Below are positions 52,067 through 61,617 of a stretch of 64,000 bases of DNA, one piece after another (position 1 is the first letter of the stretch; each line of letters begins with the position of its first letter). The notes under the pieces are model-generated. The model had not been told where the DNA came from, made no database searches, and saw only the letters and a list, made by a program, of their open reading frames with translations. Source of the DNA: Streptomyces sp. NRRL F-5135 (GTDB taxonomy: Bacteria > Actinomycetota > Actinomycetes > Streptomycetales > Streptomycetaceae). Where the stretch lies: the NCBI RefSeq assembly GCF_000719775.1, contig NZ_JOHR01000002.1:248001-312000 (forward strand). Reading direction: 5' to 3'. The position numbers and the translations under genes are program-made.

Positions 52067-53920
52067 TCACTTGGCGCAGACCTGTTTGTCCGCTGCCACT
52101 TTCTGCACACCTTCCGGCGCCTTCGCGGCTCCGGTGATGGGCACCCCGGCGCCCTTGAAGTCCTTGCCGAGGACCAGGGTCATCGCTTCCAGCCCCTCGG
52201 CGTCCTCCGTGCCCGGCTTCAGCGCGCTCCCGGGCAGGCCCATCATCTCCGCGAGGGCACGCGCCTGGTCGGCCTGGTTCGCCCCGTACTCCAGCGTCGT
52301 CTTCGGCTGGTCGGGGTCCGGGGAGTTGCCCTTGTTGGTGGACTTCAGGGCGCCCTGGTCGTTCTGGAGCCAGTTCAGGGTCTCCTGCGCCGCGCCCTGC
52401 GGCCCGCCGCCGTTGTACACGTCCACCCGTACGTCGGCCGGGGCCGCCTTGGGCCCCTTCAGCAGCGCCTGCTGCTGCTTCTTGGCCGCCGCCTCCTGCG
52501 CCGACTCCTTCTTCTTCACCTCGGTGAGGGAGATGTCGTTCTGCATCATCGAGAAGAGCGGCCTGGCCTTGGCCTCGTTGAGGACGACCGTGGCCTTGAT
52601 CTCCTCGGCCGGGTTGTCGAGCACCGGCAGCGTCGTGAACGTGATGTTCTTCGGGTCGACGGACGCGAGTTCCCTGCCCAGCTCGCTCAGCTTCTCGATG
52701 GTGCCGATGCCGCTGTCGACCGTGAGCGCGTTGGTCGCCGCCTCCGCCACCTTCCAGAGCTTGCTGGGGCTGGTGAGGGTCTCACTGGACTGCATCTGAC
52801 GGATCATCGAGCTGAGGAACTGCTGCTGCGTCTCGATCCGGCTGAGGTCGCTCTCGTTGCCGAACGCGTGCCGCGTCCGTACGAAGGCGAGGGCCTGTTC
52901 GCCCTGGATGACGTGTTCGCCCTTGCTGAGCTTCAGGTGCGACTTGGGGTCGTCGACGTCCTTGGCCACGCACACCTTCACCCCGCCGACCGCCGTGGAC
53001 ATCTCCTTGACCGCGTTGAAGTCGGCCATCATGAAGTGATCGACCGTCAGTCCGGTGATCTCCTTGACCGTGCGCATCGTGCAGCCGGGGTCCCGGCCGT
53101 CCTGGCCGAGGCTGACGTTGAACCGCGTGCCCAGTGTCCCAGGGATGGACGTCGTGGAGCCGTCCTTGTTCTTCGTCTCGCAGTCGGGGATGTCGGTGAT
53201 CAGGTCGCGCGGGATGGAGAGCGCCGTGGCGTTCGTACGGTCCTTGGACACGTGGAACAGGATGTTCGTGTCGGCGTGGCCCTCGCTCCCGGCGTCGCCG
53301 TACCCCTCGTTGCCCTTGCCCGTCCGCTTGTCCGTGCCGATCACCAGTATGTTGATCGGCTGGTCCTTCTTGAACCCGCCGCTGCCCGCGCCCGCGACAT
53401 CGATCGTGTCGATGTTGCCGTTGAAGTGCTGGTAGACGAAGTACGCGCCGGTGCCGCCGGCGACGAGCACGAACGCCAGCACCCCGCCCGTCCACACCAG
53501 CGCCTTCTTCTTGCCCGACTTCTGCTGCTTGCGCTTGCGGGAGGACCGGCCGCGCCCGGCCGCGGCGGCGCTGTCCGCCGGCCCCTTGCCCGCCCGGCGG
53601 CTGCGCTGGCCGGGCACGTCCGCGCGGGCCGTGGCCTCCTTGTCGGCCGCGCGGCCGCCGCTCCGGCCGCCGCGCGCACCCGAGCGGCCCGCGTCGGACG
53701 CCGACGCGGCACCGCTCCCGCGACCCTCGCCCGGCACGTCGTCCCGCGCCGGGGCACCTCTTCCGGGCGCGCCCGGGCCGGAGCCGGTGTCTCTGGGGAC
53801 GGAGGTCTGCTGCCCATTGGAGTGGTCCAGTCGCAGCTCGTAGTTACCGGTCTGCGGGTTGAGCACCCACTGGTCGGCGGGGTCGATCTCGTCCGCCTGC
53901 CCACGGCTATGCGCATCCAC
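52067..53920 (-). CDS. LCP-family ligase 4 with LytR_C domain
   Basis: 617 aa. N terminus DAHSRGQADEIDPADQWVLN, a motif I associate with Streptomyces LCP proteins, then a basic linker (SSRKRKQQKSGKKK), TM (ALVWTGGVLAFVLVAGGTGAY), LCP domain (NILVIGTDKRTG, HADTNILFHVSKDR, ALSIPRDLITDIP, DHFMMADFNAV, AFVRTRHAFGNESDLSRIETQQ) and LytR_C (DVRVDVYNGGGPQGAAQE). GTG 53920 with GGAGG 11 bases upstream; GTG 53947 is an alternative. The 220 bp upstream hold no other gene. Confidence 0.94.
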   Translation of the reverse strand: MDAHSRGQADEIDPADQWVLNPQTGNYELRLDHSNGQQTSVPRDTGSGPGAPGRGAPARDDVPGEGRGSGAASASDAGRSGARGGRSGGRAADKEATARADVPGQRSRRAGKGPADSAAAAGRGRSSRKRKQQKSGKKKALVWTGGVLAFVLVAGGTGAYFVYQHFNGNIDTIDVAGAGSGGFKKDQPINILVIGTDKRTGKGNEGYGDAGSEGHADTNILFHVSKDRTNATALSIPRDLITDIPDCETKNKDGSTTSIPGTLGTRFNVSLGQDGRDPGCTMRTVKEITGLTVDHFMMADFNAVKEMSTAVGGVKVCVAKDVDDPKSHLKLSKGEHVIQGEQALAFVRTRHAFGNESDLSRIETQQQFLSSMIRQMQSSETLTSPSKLWKVAEAATNALTVDSGIGTIEKLSELGRELASVDPKNITFTTLPVLDNPAEEIKATVVLNEAKARPLFSMMQNDISLTEVKKKESAQEAAAKKQQQALLKGPKAAPADVRVDVYNGGGPQGAAQETLNWLQNDQGALKSTNKGNSPDPDQPKTTLEYGANQADQARALAEMMGLPGSALKPGTEDAEGLEAMTLVLGKDFKGAGVPITGAAKAPEGVQKVAADKQVCAK

Positions 53921-54142
53921 GGTTGCTTGATCCTCCGTCGGTGCCACGCGGGCGTCTCCCCCCGGAAGACGCCCGGTTCATTCGATCCATGAGTGCGCGA
54001 CCTACGCGGCCGGCTGCACCGGATCGCGCCACACTATCCGCCCAGTTCAGCGTTCAGGTACGCCAGTGACAAATTCCACGAGACTTACAAGCGGGCAATC
54101 CGCCCAATCGTCATAGACCGAAGGTCTCTGTTTGGCCACTGT

Positions 54143-55705
54143 TTACCCACACATCCCGTGCGACGCGTTCGTTCCTGTGTACGTCGGGTCCGGAGCGGAG
54201 CCCGTCATGGCGTCGGTGGACCCGGCGGTGTGGCCGGAATCGTCCTTGCCTGCTCCACGGCCTTCACGGCCTTCACCGTTCGTGCGTTCTTCGATGTTTT
54301 CTTCGACGCTTTCATGATCTTCATTCGAGTCTTTTTTCCCGGCCGTGGTCCCCGTGGGCGCCGGAGTTTCCCGGGAGTCCCCGGCTTCGGAGTCCCCGGC
54401 GGATTTCGCCGTTTCGACCCTGACGGGCCGGTCCTCGCGCAAGCGCTCGAACAACTCGTCCGCGTCCGGCTGTACGAGTTCGTCGCGGTTCGGGTCCGCG
54501 CTGTACGGCTGCCGGGGCGCGGTCAGGAACTGCACCTTCTCCGTCGGCACGCTCTGGAGGGAGCGCGCCAGCTCGTAGAGGTCGGTGAGCGACCCCAGCC
54601 CCGGGTCGGTGGTGAGCGACTTCGTCGCCGCGTCGAGCACCGGGTACAACTCGGCCGGATTCAGCAGCACGCCATTGCCGCTCACCTTCTTGAACAGGGA
54701 GCCGAGGAAGCTCTGCTGCCGTTGCATGCGCTCGGTGTCGCTGCCGTCGCCGATGCCGTGACGGACGCGTACGAACCCCAGGGCCTGCTCGCCGTCGAGC
54801 CTCTGCGGGCCGGCCGGGAGTTCGAGCTTGGAGGCCCTGTCGTCGACCGGCTCCGCCAGGCAGACGTCGACGCCGCCCACCGAGTCGACCACGTCCTTGA
54901 AGCCCTGGAAGTCGATCACCATGTGGTGGTCCACGCGTATGCCCGTGAGCTTCTCGACCGTACGTATCGTGCAGGCCGCGCCGCCGGTCTCGAAGGCCCA
55001 GTTGAACTGGGCGAACCGTGCCTCGGTCCGGGATCCGTCCGCCGCGCGGCAGCTCGGTGTGTCCACCATCAGGTCACGGGGCAGGGAAACGGCGGTCGCG
55101 CTCTGCCGGTCGGCCGCGAGGTGGAGCAGGATGGTGGTGTCGGAGCGCTGCGAACCGCCGTCGTCGCGGCCGTACTTGCCGTTGCCCGCGCCGGCCCGGC
55201 TGTCGGAGCCTATGAGCAGGATGTTCTGGGCTTCGAGGGAGACGGGGGTGGGGCGTTCCTTCTCGTACGCGCGCAGTTCGGCGGCGGCGGAGGTGTCGGT
55301 GGTGATGTTGGCGTCGAGCGAGCGGTAGAACCACCAGCCGGTGCCGGCGACGGCGAGGACGGCGACCGACGAGCCGAGCGCGGCCCAGCGCAGCCAGCGG
55401 CGCTTTCTCGGGACGGGGTGGGGCGTGGGGACGTCGGTGGCGTCGCCGGCCTCGTCGGCGGGGCCGGCGGGATCGTCGGCAGGGCTGTCAGCGGGACTGC
55501 CGGCGGGTCCGTCGGTGGGACCGTCAGTGGGTGAAGGGGAGCGGTCGGGCTGGTGCTCGCCGGCGTGCCCGTCGGCATCGTTGTCGGCGCTTTCCGCAGG
55601 GCTTTTGTCGTCAGGGCCGGGCGTCCGGGGCGTTGGCCCGTCGCCGGGCGGGCCCTCCGGCGCGGCCGGAGCGCTGCCGGCACTGTCGGTCACGTCTGTG
55701 TCCAT
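54143..55705 (-). CDS. LCP-family ligase 5
   Basis: 520 aa. Asp/Pro/Gly-rich N terminus with SPAD/PTDGP repeats (about 105 residues), TM (WAALGSSVAVLAVAGTGWWFY), LCP domain (NILLIGSDSRAG, RSDTTILLHLAAD, AVSLPRDLMVDTP, DHHMVIDFQGF, GFVRVRHGIGDGSDTERMQRQQ), and a long acidic low-complexity tail (EDHESVEENIEERT) instead of LytR_C. Catalytic Arg/Asp positions intact. Start could also be the GTG four codons on. Confidence 0.93.
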   Translation of the reverse strand: MDTDVTDSAGSAPAAPEGPPGDGPTPRTPGPDDKSPAESADNDADGHAGEHQPDRSPSPTDGPTDGPAGSPADSPADDPAGPADEAGDATDVPTPHPVPRKRRWLRWAALGSSVAVLAVAGTGWWFYRSLDANITTDTSAAAELRAYEKERPTPVSLEAQNILLIGSDSRAGAGNGKYGRDDGGSQRSDTTILLHLAADRQSATAVSLPRDLMVDTPSCRAADGSRTEARFAQFNWAFETGGAACTIRTVEKLTGIRVDHHMVIDFQGFKDVVDSVGGVDVCLAEPVDDRASKLELPAGPQRLDGEQALGFVRVRHGIGDGSDTERMQRQQSFLGSLFKKVSGNGVLLNPAELYPVLDAATKSLTTDPGLGSLTDLYELARSLQSVPTEKVQFLTAPRQPYSADPNRDELVQPDADELFERLREDRPVRVETAKSAGDSEAGDSRETPAPTGTTAGKKDSNEDHESVEENIEERTNGEGREGRGAGKDDSGHTAGSTDAMTGSAPDPTYTGTNASHGMCG

Positions 55706-55937
55706 CCTTCAAGGCTGTCGGCAACGCACTGGGCTGCCGGTCGCAGAGGTAGACGGGTGAGCACCGTGCTTGGTTGTGCCGGGAGTTGTGAGTTTCTCCG
55801 ATCCTGTACGGGTGTTGAGACGGCCTTGGGTCAAGCCGGTTACCGGCCGATGTCGAACGGATACGGGCCGCACGGACGGTGTGCCGTTCACGTGTCGTCG
55901 TGCGCGCTCGTGGTGCGGTTGTGGTCGACGGACCAGG

Positions 55938-56046
55938 CCGGTCACACCATGCGGCCGGTCACACCGCGCGGTGGGGCACACGGCCCGGTGGCCCGAACCG
56001 CGATGGGGCACACACCGCGCTGGGTCACACGACGCGGTGGGTCACT
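55938..56046. repeat. degenerate GGTCACACNNCGCGGTGGG repeats
   Basis: Five or so imperfect copies of GGTCACACCGCGCGGTGGG in the 320-bp gap between LCP 5 and the TIGR03089 gene, running into the 3' end of the latter. Confidence 0.75.
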
Positions 56047-56777
56047 CGTTCGTCCGTGACCCGCTGTTCCAGCGCCTCCGGGGCCAGCTTCTCCAGGTTT
56101 CGGCAGAGCACCACGGACCCACCCGCCGCGAGCGGGGCGAACAGCCCGGCGGACAGTCCCTCCCAGCTCCGGTACGAGAGCCCCGACAGCAGCCGGGAAC
56201 CGGGGGCGAGCCCGCGTTCCACGGCGTCCGCGCGTGCCCGGTCGACGAGTTGGGCCGCCGTCAGTTCCGTACCGCCGACGGAGAGGGCCGGCTCGTCCGG
56301 GTCGACGGGTGCGTACGGCGCGAAGCGGTCGCCCTGGCCGGGCACCTCCACCGCGTAGTCCGCGAAGCCCACGGGAGCCTCGGGGAACCGTCCGCCCAGC
56401 GGCCTGAGCGCGAGCGCCACCCGCTCGCCGCGGCACGCGCGCGCCGCGTCCAGGGTGTCAGGACCGCTGACGACGAGGTCGGCCGCGGCCGGGTCGCCGC
56501 CGATGTCCACGGCCACGCCGACCGAGGAACAGGCCAGCAGCCACACGGCGCTCTGCCAGTGCGCGGGCAGCAGCAGCGCGAGCCGGTCACCGGGCTCGGC
56601 GGACAGGTCTCCCTGGAGCAGGTTGGCGGTCTTGGCCACCCAATTGGCGAAGGTCGCCACGGACAATTCGACGCGCTCACCGGTGGCATCGTCGTAGAAA
56701 GTGATCAAGGGGCGGGCCGGGTCCGCGGTGAGGGCGGATCGCAGCAGGTCGGCGGGGGTGCGGTCGGTGGCGTTCAC
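56025..56777 (-). CDS. TIGR03089-family protein (AMP-ligase-like fragment)
   Basis: 250 aa. Resembles the N-terminal part of acyl/AMP-forming ligases: RPLITFYDDATGERVELSVATFANWVAKTANLLQ, GDRLALLLPAHWQSAVWLLACSSVG (quoted in parts), but lacks the ATP-binding P-loop-like TSGTTG and the C-terminal domain. That shortened form is normal for TIGR03089 proteins, which are restricted to actinobacteria and lie near LCP and glycosyl genes. Function unknown. Divergent from the amidase gene. Confidence 0.9.
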   Translation of the reverse strand: MNATDRTPADLLRSALTADPARPLITFYDDATGERVELSVATFANWVAKTANLLQGDLSAEPGDRLALLLPAHWQSAVWLLACSSVGVAVDIGGDPAAADLVVSGPDTLDAARACRGERVALALRPLGGRFPEAPVGFADYAVEVPGQGDRFAPYAPVDPDEPALSVGGTELTAAQLVDRARADAVERGLAPGSRLLSGLSYRSWEGLSAGLFAPLAAGGSVVLCRNLEKLAPEALEQRVTDERVTHRVV

Positions 56778-56915
56778 GCGGGAAAGGGTACGTGGCGCGG
56801 GTGGCGGGCCGCCGCCGTACCGGTGACACGGTCCACTCGCCCGGCCGACGCACCGTCAGTTCTGTCGGCGGGTGCCCGACGGGCGGGCCGGGGCCGTCGC
56901 CGCCAGGATCGGTCC

Positions 56916-58523
56916 ATGCGTTCTTCTCTCGTCTCCCCGATCGGTGTCGCGTGCGGTGCGGCGCTGGTCCTCCCCCTCTCTGTACCGCCGGGTGCCGCCG
57001 CCGCGCCGCGGGCCTCGTCCGCGTCCGCGGACGCCGCGCAGCTCACGCACACCTCGTCCCCGGCCCACCGCGTACGCCAGGGGCCCTCGGCCGTGCCGGG
57101 CTCCACCGAGTCGCTGCCGCTGCCGGAGCGCGCCTCGGACCGGTCGGCGGGCGGCGGCGCGGAACGGGGACTGGCCCGCCGCGCCGTCCACCCCTTCTCC
57201 CTCCTCGGAGTCGTCTGGGACGACGCCGACGAGGAACTGCGCGGCTCGGTCCGGGTCCGAACCCGGGCGCTCGGCTCGCACGACTGGTCCGACTGGCGGG
57301 AACTGTCGGCACACGGCCATGAACACGGCGCCGACCGGGGCACCACGGAGCGCGACGCCGGGACCGTACGGGGCTTCACCGACCCGTTGTGGGTGGGCGA
57401 GTCGGACGGTGTGGAGATCCGCGTACGGGCCGTCGACGAGCCGGTCGGTACGGCGACGGAGGCCCCGGCCCGGGCGCTGCTGCCGCGCGGGCTGCGGCTG
57501 GAGCTGGTCGACCCGGGCGGTGACCCGGTGACGGACGGGCCGGCGCAGGCAGGGGCGGGGACGGCGGCCGGTGCGCAGACCGTGGCGTCGGCCGGTTCGT
57601 CGTCGTCCGGGTCGGCGTCCGGCTCGTCCGCTGTGACGAGCGGGTTCACGACGGAGGCACCCGGGGCCCCGGGGACCGGTGCCGGCACCGGGACCGGAGC
57701 CGGGACCGGAACCGGTGCCGGTGCCGTCCAGCAGGCGGCCATGACCGTGGAGGAGGCGGCCAGTTCGGCGGTCAACGCGGAGTTCGCCGACCTCGGAGCC
57801 ACCGAGATCACGGAGCTGTCGAAGGAGGAGACGGAGGAGAACCTCGCGGAGTACGGGGAGGAGACGGAGGCCGCCGAGGCGGCCGGGGCGCCCGGGGCGA
57901 CGACGGGGAAGCCGTACATCGGCCCGCGCCCCCGCATCATCACCCGCCGGGGCTGGGGCGCGGACGAGCGGCTGCGCGAGAGGCAGTTCCGCTACACGAA
58001 GACGGTCAAGGCGGCCTTCGTCCACCACAGCGGTACGGGCAACAACTACACGTGCCGGCAGGCGCCCTCCGTCCTGCGCGGTATCTACCGCTACCACGTC
58101 AAGAGCAGCGGCTGGCGCGACATCGGCTACAACTTCGCCATCGACAAGTGCGGGAACATCTACGAAGGCCGCGCGGGTGGCGTGGCGAAGCCGGTGATGG
58201 GCGCCCATACCCTCGGTTTCAATTCCAGCAGCACGGGCATCGCCGTTCTCGGAAGCTACAACGCGACGAGGCCACCGGCGGCGGCGACGACCGCGCTCGC
58301 CCGGCTCACCGCGTGGAAGCTCGGTCTCGACGGCATCAACCCGCGCGGAAAGGTGCGGCTGACCTCCAAGGGGAGCAACAAGTACACGTACGGCAGGAAG
58401 GTCAGGCTCCATGCCATCTCCGGGCACCGGGACGGATACGTCACCGAGTGTCCCGGGCGTCGGCTCTACGCGAAGCTCGGCACGACACGGACCTCGTCGG
58501 CCCGTTACCAGGGCCGTCGCTGA
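56916..58523 (+). CDS. secreted peptidoglycan amidase (PGRP/Amidase_2)
   Basis: 535 aa. Signal peptide (LVSPIGVACGAALVLPLSVPPGAAAA part), a beta-rich region (about 90-200: HPFSLLGVVWDDADEELRGSVRVR), Gly/Thr repeat linker (TGAGTGTGAGTGTGAGA-like), acidic coil (EITELSKEETEENLAEYGEE), then PGRP domain from ITRRGWGADERLR. Zinc ligands: His in AFVHHSGTG, His in AISGHRDGYVTECPG and the Cys there; catalytic region GYNFAIDKCGNIYEGR. Cleaves the MurNAc-L-Ala bond. ATG preceded by AGGA. Confidence 0.94.
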   Translation: MRSSLVSPIGVACGAALVLPLSVPPGAAAAPRASSASADAAQLTHTSSPAHRVRQGPSAVPGSTESLPLPERASDRSAGGGAERGLARRAVHPFSLLGVVWDDADEELRGSVRVRTRALGSHDWSDWRELSAHGHEHGADRGTTERDAGTVRGFTDPLWVGESDGVEIRVRAVDEPVGTATEAPARALLPRGLRLELVDPGGDPVTDGPAQAGAGTAAGAQTVASAGSSSSGSASGSSAVTSGFTTEAPGAPGTGAGTGTGAGTGTGAGAVQQAAMTVEEAASSAVNAEFADLGATEITELSKEETEENLAEYGEETEAAEAAGAPGATTGKPYIGPRPRIITRRGWGADERLRERQFRYTKTVKAAFVHHSGTGNNYTCRQAPSVLRGIYRYHVKSSGWRDIGYNFAIDKCGNIYEGRAGGVAKPVMGAHTLGFNSSSTGIAVLGSYNATRPPAAATTALARLTAWKLGLDGINPRGKVRLTSKGSNKYTYGRKVRLHAISGHRDGYVTECPGRRLYAKLGTTRTSSARYQGRR

Positions 58524-58695
58524 CCGGAGCGGTGCCGCCGGCCACGGTGATACGGCGCGGCGATACGTCGTGGTACGACACGGTGTGCCGGGCGACCGTA
58601 CGGGCTGCGAAGATCGGTCGGAAGCACGTACCTATGCATGGACGAATGTGCGTATGTATGAAGCGCCGGCCCCAGCAGGAAGCAGAGACGACACG

Positions 58696-59778
58696 GTGAC
58701 AGAAGCGATTCTCCTGGTCGGCGGCAAGGGCACCCGGCTGCGGCCGCTCACGGTGCACACTCCCAAGCCGATGGTCCCCGCGGCCGGCGTGCCGTTCCTC
58801 ACCCACCAGCTGGCACGGGCGCGCGCGGCGGGCGTCGAACACATCGTGCTCGCGACGTCGTACCTCGCCGAGGTCTTCGAACCGTACTTCGGCGACGGCT
58901 CGTCGCTCGGCCTCCACCTGGAGTACGTCACCGAACGGGACCCGCTCGGCACCGGCGGCGCCATCCGGAACGTCGCCTCCCGGCTGCGCTCCGGCCCCGA
59001 CGAACCGGTGCTCATCTTCAACGGTGACATCCTGACGGGACTCGACATCCAGGCGCTCGTGGCGACGCACACGGAGTCGGGCGCGGACGTCTCCCTGCAC
59101 CTGACGCGGGTGCCCGACCCGAGGGCGTTCGGGCTGGTGCCGACGGACGCGGACGGGCGGGTGACGGCGTTCCTGGAGAAGCCGCAGACGCCCGAGGAGA
59201 TAGTCACCGACCAGATCAACGCGGGGGCGTACGTGTTCCGGCGCTCGGTGATCGACTCGATCCCGGCGGGCCGCCCCGTCTCGGTGGAGCGGGAGACCTT
59301 CCCGGGCCTGCTGGCCGCCGGGGCGCACCTCCAGGGGATGGTGGACTCCACGTACTGGCTGGACCTGGGCACCCCGCAGGCGTTCGTACGGGGCTCCGCC
59401 GACCTGGTCCTGGGCCGCGCCCCGTCCCCGGCGGTCCCCGGCCCGTGCGGCGAGTACCTGGTGCTCCCCACGGCGAAGGTCGCGCCCGACGCGAAACTCA
59501 CCGGCGGCACGGTGGTCGGCGAGGGCGCGCTGATCGCCGAGGGCGCCCGGGTGGCGGGCAGCACGGTCCTGGCGGGCGCGGTGGTGGAGCCGGGCGCTGT
59601 GGTCACGGACTCCCTGATCGGCGCGGGGGCCCGGGTGGGGGAGCGCGCGGTGCTGACGGGGGCGGTCGTCGGGGACGGGGCGGTGGTCGGCGCGGACAAC
59701 GAACTGCGCGAGGGGGTACGGGTGTGGTGCGACGCGCGGCTGCCGGCGGGGGCGGTGCGTTTCTCCTCGGACGCGTAG
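58696..59778 (+). CDS. sugar-1-phosphate nucleotidyltransferase
   Basis: 360 aa. N-terminal Rossmann domain: EAILLVGGKGTRLRPLTVHTPKPMVP (signature, 20 of its residues conserved), DPLGTGGAIRN, FNGDILTGLD (metal Asp), LEKPQTPEEIVTDQINAGAYVF. C-terminal left-handed beta-helix hexapeptide repeats (TVVGEGALIAEGARVAGST). Most like mannose-1-phosphate guanylyltransferase (ManC/ManB type). Would supply GDP-mannose or related sugar for envelope polymers. GTG 58696 chosen by homology-like start VTEAILLVGG; ribosome binding site weak. Confidence 0.93.
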   Translation: MTEAILLVGGKGTRLRPLTVHTPKPMVPAAGVPFLTHQLARARAAGVEHIVLATSYLAEVFEPYFGDGSSLGLHLEYVTERDPLGTGGAIRNVASRLRSGPDEPVLIFNGDILTGLDIQALVATHTESGADVSLHLTRVPDPRAFGLVPTDADGRVTAFLEKPQTPEEIVTDQINAGAYVFRRSVIDSIPAGRPVSVERETFPGLLAAGAHLQGMVDSTYWLDLGTPQAFVRGSADLVLGRAPSPAVPGPCGEYLVLPTAKVAPDAKLTGGTVVGEGALIAEGARVAGSTVLAGAVVEPGAVVTDSLIGAGARVGERAVLTGAVVGDGAVVGADNELREGVRVWCDARLPAGAVRFSSDA

Positions 59779-59844
59779 CCGCCTGCCGGTGGGGGTGCGG
59801 GGGCCGCTGCGCGGTGCGGGCGCGGGGTGCGGTGCTGCGCGGTG

Positions 59845-60440
59845 GTGGGTGCGGGGGCCGGGGCCTCCGGAGGTACATGTCCGGACGGCATGATTTACGA
59901 CGCGCAAGAGGCATACGTCTGGATGCGGGCGGTCGTCGCGCGTCACAAATCACGCTTTAGTGTCCGGACACGCACCTCCTACGACCCCGGCCCCCTCCCG
60001 CCGGTGGGCGAGTGCGGGCCGTTGGGCGACCACTGGCCACGACCGTGCCGACGCGGGGGCGCGTACACGGGCACCGTGACGCAGACGGGCGTGCGGTGGC
60101 AGTGGCAGGTGTACGTGTACGTACCTCGGCCCGGAGCGAATCGGCACGAAGGGTGAGGGCGACCTGGAAGAGACGGTCGCGCAGGCAGCCGTGCAGCAGG
60201 GCGTTCGTGCCGAGTTCGCTGACCACGAGGACCACGGGCCGGACGAGTTCGGGGTACCCCACTCGCCGACGAGCCGTCCGGCGCGTTTGCGCGCGAGGGT
60301 GACGCTGCCGGTCACGGGCGTGTAGTTGAGCCGGTCCTCACGGAGAACGGGTTCGGGCCGATGCGCCTCTCGGGCTGCGGACATGGACGCGCACCTCCAT
60401 GTGTGTACCTCCGGAGGCCCCGGCCCCCCGCACCCACCCG
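59845..60440. repeat. inverted repeats flanking an ATPase pseudogene
   Basis: Left arm about 59845-59880 (GTGGGTGCGGGGGCCGGGGC, then CTCCGGAGGTACATGT) recurs as its reverse complement at about 60404-60438 with one inserted C. Outside these, GGGTGCGGGGGCCGCTGC at 59790-59810 pairs with 60520-60541. The arms enclose the frameshifted HATPase gene. Confidence 0.8.
59957..60384 (-). pseudogene. frameshifted HATPase_c_2 anti-sigma-type protein
   Basis: Start MSAAREAHRPEPVLREDRLN, then VTLARKRAGRLVGEWG is in one frame; the N box PELVRPVVLVVSELGTNALLHGCLRDRLFQV continues in another. One base is missing around 60258-60262 (GEWG / YPEL junction). Beyond LRAEV the expected G1 and G2 boxes are absent in all frames. 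So the gene has a frameshift and has lost its C-terminal half. Relatives in Streptomyces are about 140 aa ATP-binding anti-sigma or regulatory kinases. Sequencing error could explain the single-base shift but not the missing end. Confidence 0.7.
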
Positions 60441-60448
60441 GCCGGACC

Positions 60449-60545
60449 GCACCCCGCATGCCCTGCGCAGCGCCCCCGCACCCACCACCGGGGAGTACCG
60501 CACCCCGCATGCCCCGCGCAGCGGCCCCCGCACCCGCCCCGCAGC
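60449..60545. repeat. tandem 38-60 bp repeat upstream of glycosylase
   Basis: ACCGCACCCCGCATGCCC..GCGCAGCG.CCCCCGCACCC occurs at 60451-60487 and again at 60511-60545. Related in reverse orientation to 59786-59860. Confidence 0.75.
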
Positions 60546-60603
60546 GCCCCACCCCCGCGTCATACCCTCAGAGGTGCCCCCGACCCCGACGAGGACCGCA
60601 CCC

Positions 60604-61617
60604 GTGGCAGGCCGATTCACCCCGCGTCCCCGCACCGCACCCGGTGCCGTGGCCCGCACCGCGCCCGGTGCCGCGCCCCGCACCACACCCGGCGCGCGCG
60701 CCGGCACGCGGCGCTGGGCCACGCCCCCCGGCCCGTACGACCTCGGGCTCGTGCTCGGCCCGCTCCGCCGGGGCCCCGGCGACCCCACCTTCCGCGCGCT
60801 GCCCGACGGCACCGTACGACGGACCTGCCGGACGCCCGACGGGCCCTGTGCGCTGCGCCTCACCCCGTACGACGGGACCGTGACCGCCGAGGCGTGGGGC
60901 CCCGGCGCCGGGTGGCAGCTCGAGCGGCTGCCGGAGCTGCTCGGCGGCGCGGACGACCCCGACGCGTTCGCCCCGCGCCACCGCCTCCTCGCCGCCGCCC
61001 AGCGCCGCCGCCCCGGCCTGCGGCTGTGCCGTACGGGGCTGGTCATGGAGTCGCTGATCCCGTCCGTCCTGGAGCAGAAGGTCACCACGGTCGAGGCGTA
61101 CCGCGCCTGGCGGCTGCTCGTACGGAAGTACGGGGACCCCGCGCCCGGCCCCGCCCTCGACAGCGGGGAACAGCTGTACGTCGTGCCCGACGCGCGGACC
61201 TGGGCGCTGATTCCCTCCTGGGAGTGGCACAGGGCCGGCGTGGACGCCAAGCGCTCCGCCACGATCCTGCGCGCGGTACGCGTCGCCCGCCGGCTGGAGG
61301 AGGCGGCGGCGATGGAGCCCGAGCGGGCCGCCGCCCGGCTGGAACTGATCCCCGGCATCGGCCCCTGGACCGCCGCCGAGGTCGTACAGCGCTCCAACGG
61401 CGCCCCCGACGCCGTCACCGTCGGCGACCTCCACCTGCCCGGCATCGTCGGCCACGCGCTCGCGGGCGACCGGGACGCGGACGACGCCGCGATGCTGGAA
61501 CTGCTCGCCCCGTACGAGGGCCAGCGCCACCGGGCCACTCGCCTGATCCTGCTCAGCGGCCGCACCCCGCCCCGCCGCGCCCCGCGCATGCCGGTCCGGA
61601 ACATCGCCCACCTGTAG
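60604..61617 (+). CDS. DNA-3-methyladenine glycosylase (AlkA/HhH-GPD type)
   Basis: 337 aa. N-terminal 35 residues are RTAPGA-type repeats; core starts PYDLGLVLGPLRRGPGDPTF. HhH-GPD: LIPSVLEQKVTTVEAYRAW, hairpin LELIPGIGPWTAAEVV, and catalytic Asp in DAVTVGDLHLP; RHRATRLILL at the end. Removes alkylated or other damaged purines. No Fe-S cluster cysteines. GTG 60604 is uncertain because the upstream tandem repeats remain in frame. Confidence 0.88.
   Translation: MAGRFTPRPRTAPGAVARTAPGAAPRTTPGARAGTRRWATPPGPYDLGLVLGPLRRGPGDPTFRALPDGTVRRTCRTPDGPCALRLTPYDGTVTAEAWGPGAGWQLERLPELLGGADDPDAFAPRHRLLAAAQRRRPGLRLCRTGLVMESLIPSVLEQKVTTVEAYRAWRLLVRKYGDPAPGPALDSGEQLYVVPDARTWALIPSWEWHRAGVDAKRSATILRAVRVARRLEEAAAMEPERAAARLELIPGIGPWTAAEVVQRSNGAPDAVTVGDLHLPGIVGHALAGDRDADDAAMLELLAPYEGQRHRATRLILLSGRTPPRRAPRMPVRNIAHL

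Noticed and set aside
56846..58427. Minus-strand frames over the amidase gene
   Set aside because: The plus strand encodes a clear PGRP domain with zinc ligands; the reverse frames lack motifs.
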